Source: an uncultured Lachnospiraceae bacterium (GTDB taxonomy: Bacteria > Bacillota > Clostridia > Lachnospirales > Lachnospiraceae). Taken from it: a stretch of DNA of 6,763 bases. The position numbers were made by a program, and so were the translations under genes. How positions within the stretch are numbered: the first letter of the stretch is position 1; the number at the start of each line of letters is the position of its first letter. Below are positions 5,761 through 6,763 of this stretch, in pieces. The stretch is taken from assembly GCA_902803245.1 (NCBI GenBank), contig CADCPJ010000135.1, positions 1 through 6,763 on the forward strand. The letters run 5' to 3'. Below the pieces are notes generated by a model, which did not search any database, had not been told where the DNA came from, and saw only the letters and a program-made list of their open reading frames with translations.

Positions 5761-5816
5761 ATCAGTGAGAAACACTGTCCATAAAAGAACTGATTCAGCT
5801 TTCAAAACCGAGTTTT
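5761..5816 (+). promoter_or_regulatory. 5' leader of the zinc-ribbon/YARHG gene with competing short hairpins
   Basis: Three short perfect inverted repeats lie in the predicted leader. CAGTG (5763-5767) pairs with CACTG (5773-5777). ATCAGT (5761-5766) pairs alternatively with ACTGAT (5789-5794). AAAAC (5804-5808) pairs with GTTTT (5812-5816), ending next to the Shine-Dalgarno AGGAG (5817-5821). The first two are mutually exclusive, so switching is conceivable, but the stems are weak. No known riboswitch class is recognised. Confidence 0.3.
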
Positions 5817-5827
5817 AGGAGTGTGCT

Positions 5828-6682
5828 ATGTTCTGTACAAAGTGCGGCAAACAGATTCCTGACGACCTGAGGACCTGCCCCTCATGCGGCTGCGACCTCT
5901 CCTACGAGAGCAACGTGGTCCGGAATCATCTGACGCCAAAGAAAACGGAAAAAAAGAAATCTCACGCCGGAGGGATTCTCATAGGCTGTGCATTTGCCCT
6001 TCTTGCTGCCGAAGGGATCTTTCTCATCGGATACGCACCGGTCCGTCCGGCAAAGAGCGCAAGTGCTGCCGCCGCGCCGGCCGTCTCCGCCTGGCAGGGG
6101 GTCGTCGACCTGATCCCCACTGCGGCGCCGGAGGCATCTTCCGTCCCGGAGGCATCTTCCGCCCCGGATACGTCTTCGGGCAGCTCTCCCGCGACTCATG
6201 CTTCCGCGCTGTCCGCCGAGCCGACACCGACACCGACGGTCACGCCGGTCGGGCAGATCCCCGCCTCCGAAGTCACCGCTCTGGCTCCGCCGTCTGCGCC
6301 GTCTCAAGGGACCGCCTCCGGGCCGTCCCCGGAGATGGAGGTCGTGATCGAGGACGAGACGGTTCTTAATACGGATCAAATGGACAGCTCTGACACCATC
6401 CTTCCGATCGACGGCTCACAGGTCTTCCCCATGAGTTCCACCGAACCGATCCCCGCCTCCGCTTTGGAGGGAATGAGCGCCGAGGAGCTCCGCATCGCAA
6501 GAAATGAGATCTACGCGAGGCACGGGCTCATCTTTAAGTCCGGGGAGCTCGACGACTACTTCCGCTCCAAGGACTGGTACGAGGGCACCGTCCCGGACGC
6601 CGACTCCATCACGCTGAACGAACAGGAGAGCGAGAACGTCCGGCGGATCGTGGAGTACGAGGAAGCCATGGGCTTTAATTAA
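5828..6682 (+). CDS. Zinc-ribbon, single-pass membrane protein with C-terminal YARHG domain
   Basis: This is a 284-residue protein. Residues 1-24 form a zinc ribbon with C3-x2-C6 and C17-x2-C20 (FCTKCGKQIPDD, then TCPSCGCDL). A Lys-rich stretch (38-45) precedes one hydrophobic helix at about 48-69, so the ribbon should be cytoplasmic and the rest extracellular. Residues 70-215 are a low-complexity Ala/Ser/Pro/Thr stalk with PEASSV-type repeats and a PTPTPT run. Residues 216-284 carry a YARHG domain: SAEELRIARNEIYARHGLIF, with YARHG at 229-233, then DYFRSKDWYEG and a closing Glu-rich helix. From family knowledge, YARHG is a small extracellular, probably wall-associated domain of unknown biochemical role, and zinc-ribbon-plus-membrane proteins are common in Firmicutes. 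I infer a sensor or scaffold across the membrane. AGGAG (5817-5821) lies 6 nt before the ATG, so the start is firm. It converges on the next gene with a 4-bp overlap at the stops. Confidence 0.88.
   Translation: MFCTKCGKQIPDDLRTCPSCGCDLSYESNVVRNHLTPKKTEKKKSHAGGILIGCAFALLAAEGIFLIGYAPVRPAKSASAAAAPAVSAWQGVVDLIPTAAPEASSVPEASSAPDTSSGSSPATHASALSAEPTPTPTVTPVGQIPASEVTALAPPSAPSQGTASGPSPEMEVVIEDETVLNTDQMDSSDTILPIDGSQVFPMSSTEPIPASALEGMSAEELRIARNEIYARHGLIFKSGELDDYFRSKDWYEGTVPDADSITLNEQESENVRRIVEYEEAMGFN
6128..6181 (+). repeat. Three in-frame 18-bp repeats in the stalk of the YARHG protein
   Basis: Units 6128-6145 and 6146-6163 differ by one base and encode PEASSV and PEASSA; a third, degraded unit (6164-6181) encodes PDTSSG. 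The unit length is a multiple of three, so copy-number change would lengthen or shorten the stalk without a frameshift. A smaller PTPTPT run follows (ACCGAC-type hexamers near 6222-6237). Confidence 0.75.
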
Positions 6683-6763
6683 AGCTTCTCATACATCTGT
6701 GCGACCACGGGATCTCCCGGGAGATCCTGCCCCACTCTGTCAAGGAAGGCCTTCGCGCCCTCC
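6679..6763 (-). CDS. C-terminal end of an unidentified minus-strand gene, cut by window edge
   Basis: A minus-strand frame is open from the right edge to TAA at 6681-6679. The visible 27 residues end in GDPVVAQMYEKL. This is too little to name a family; the Gln-Met-Tyr-Glu-Lys-Leu ending looks like an amphipathic helix. I call it a gene because the frame ends exactly at the convergent neighbour's stop (TTAATTAA serves both) and leaves no spare non-coding space, which suits this compact genome. A chance open frame of this length cannot be excluded. Confidence 0.55.
   Translation of the reverse strand, partial: EGAKAFLDRVGQDLPGDPVVAQMYEKL
6710..6727. repeat. Perfect 18-bp palindrome
   Basis: GGATCTCCCGGGAGATCC is a perfect palindrome with no spacer. 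It begins 28 nt after the YARHG gene's stop and lies within the coding end of the minus-strand neighbour (encoding DLPGD). There is no T run beside it, so it is not a classic intrinsic terminator, though a hairpin in either transcript could help 3'-end formation or stability. Confidence 0.6.

Noticed and set aside
5294..5818. 174-codon plus-strand open frame running into the second divergent gap
   Set aside because: It is antisense to the CbiE half and then crosses the promoter and leader of the zinc-ribbon gene; no domain is recognised.
5632..5827. Cobalamin riboswitch upstream of CbiE-CbiT
   Set aside because: The gap is under 200 nt and shared with a divergent promoter, and no B12-box-like sequence could be found on the minus strand.

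Overview
The window looks like chromosomal DNA from a high-GC anaerobic Firmicute of class Clostridia, most plausibly Lachnospiraceae. This rests on gene content: a PG_binding_4/L,D-transpeptidase protein, a DegV protein, a trigger-factor-like lipoprotein and a zinc-ribbon/YARHG protein. Shine-Dalgarno sites are canonical and sigma-A-type promoters sit in AT-rich gaps between GC-rich genes. I cannot assign a genus. There are no tRNA or rRNA genes, insertion sequences, CRISPR arrays or phage genes. The region reads as ordinary core or near-core chromosome, tightly packed, with two divergent and two convergent junctions.

Left block (1-2348, minus strand). An M20 zinc peptidase lies 53 nt upstream of a membrane-anchored L,D-transpeptidase/peptidoglycan-binding protein whose catalytic end runs off the left edge. 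They are probably co-transcribed from a TTGACT-N17-TAAAGT promoter. That promoter places transcription initiation almost on the first ATG of the peptidase, so the peptidase start is uncertain.

First divergent gap (2349-2575). It holds the minus-strand promoter, a plus-strand promoter TTTACA-N17-TAGAAT, and two perfect inverted repeats that could be operators.

Middle block (2576-4483, plus strand). A DegV-family fatty-acid-binding protein is followed 22 nt later by an exported lipoprotein carrying the trigger-factor type of FKBP prolyl isomerase domain. A strong intrinsic terminator ends this two-gene operon.

Right-centre (4414-5631, minus strand). A CbiE-CbiT fusion (precorrin-6Y methyltransferase/decarboxylase type) converges on the operon. 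Its last codons overlap the lipoprotein's 3' end by 20 bp and contain the operon's terminator hairpin. No other cobalamin gene is visible, and several signature motifs are altered, especially the SAM-binding motif of the CbiT half. It may have diverged in function.

Right block (5632-6763). A second divergent gap holds an extended -10 promoter (TGGTATAAT) and several short inverted repeats. It drives a membrane protein with an N-terminal zinc ribbon, one transmembrane helix, a Pro/Ser/Thr/Ala-rich stalk and a C-terminal YARHG domain. That gene converges, with stops overlapping in TTAATTAA, on the C-terminal end of an unidentified minus-strand gene cut by the right edge.

The common thread is the cell envelope: a wall cross-linking enzyme, an extracytoplasmic foldase and a wall-facing YARHG protein, plus lipid supply through DegV. 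That link is inference from gene identities; nothing shows that these genes form one system.
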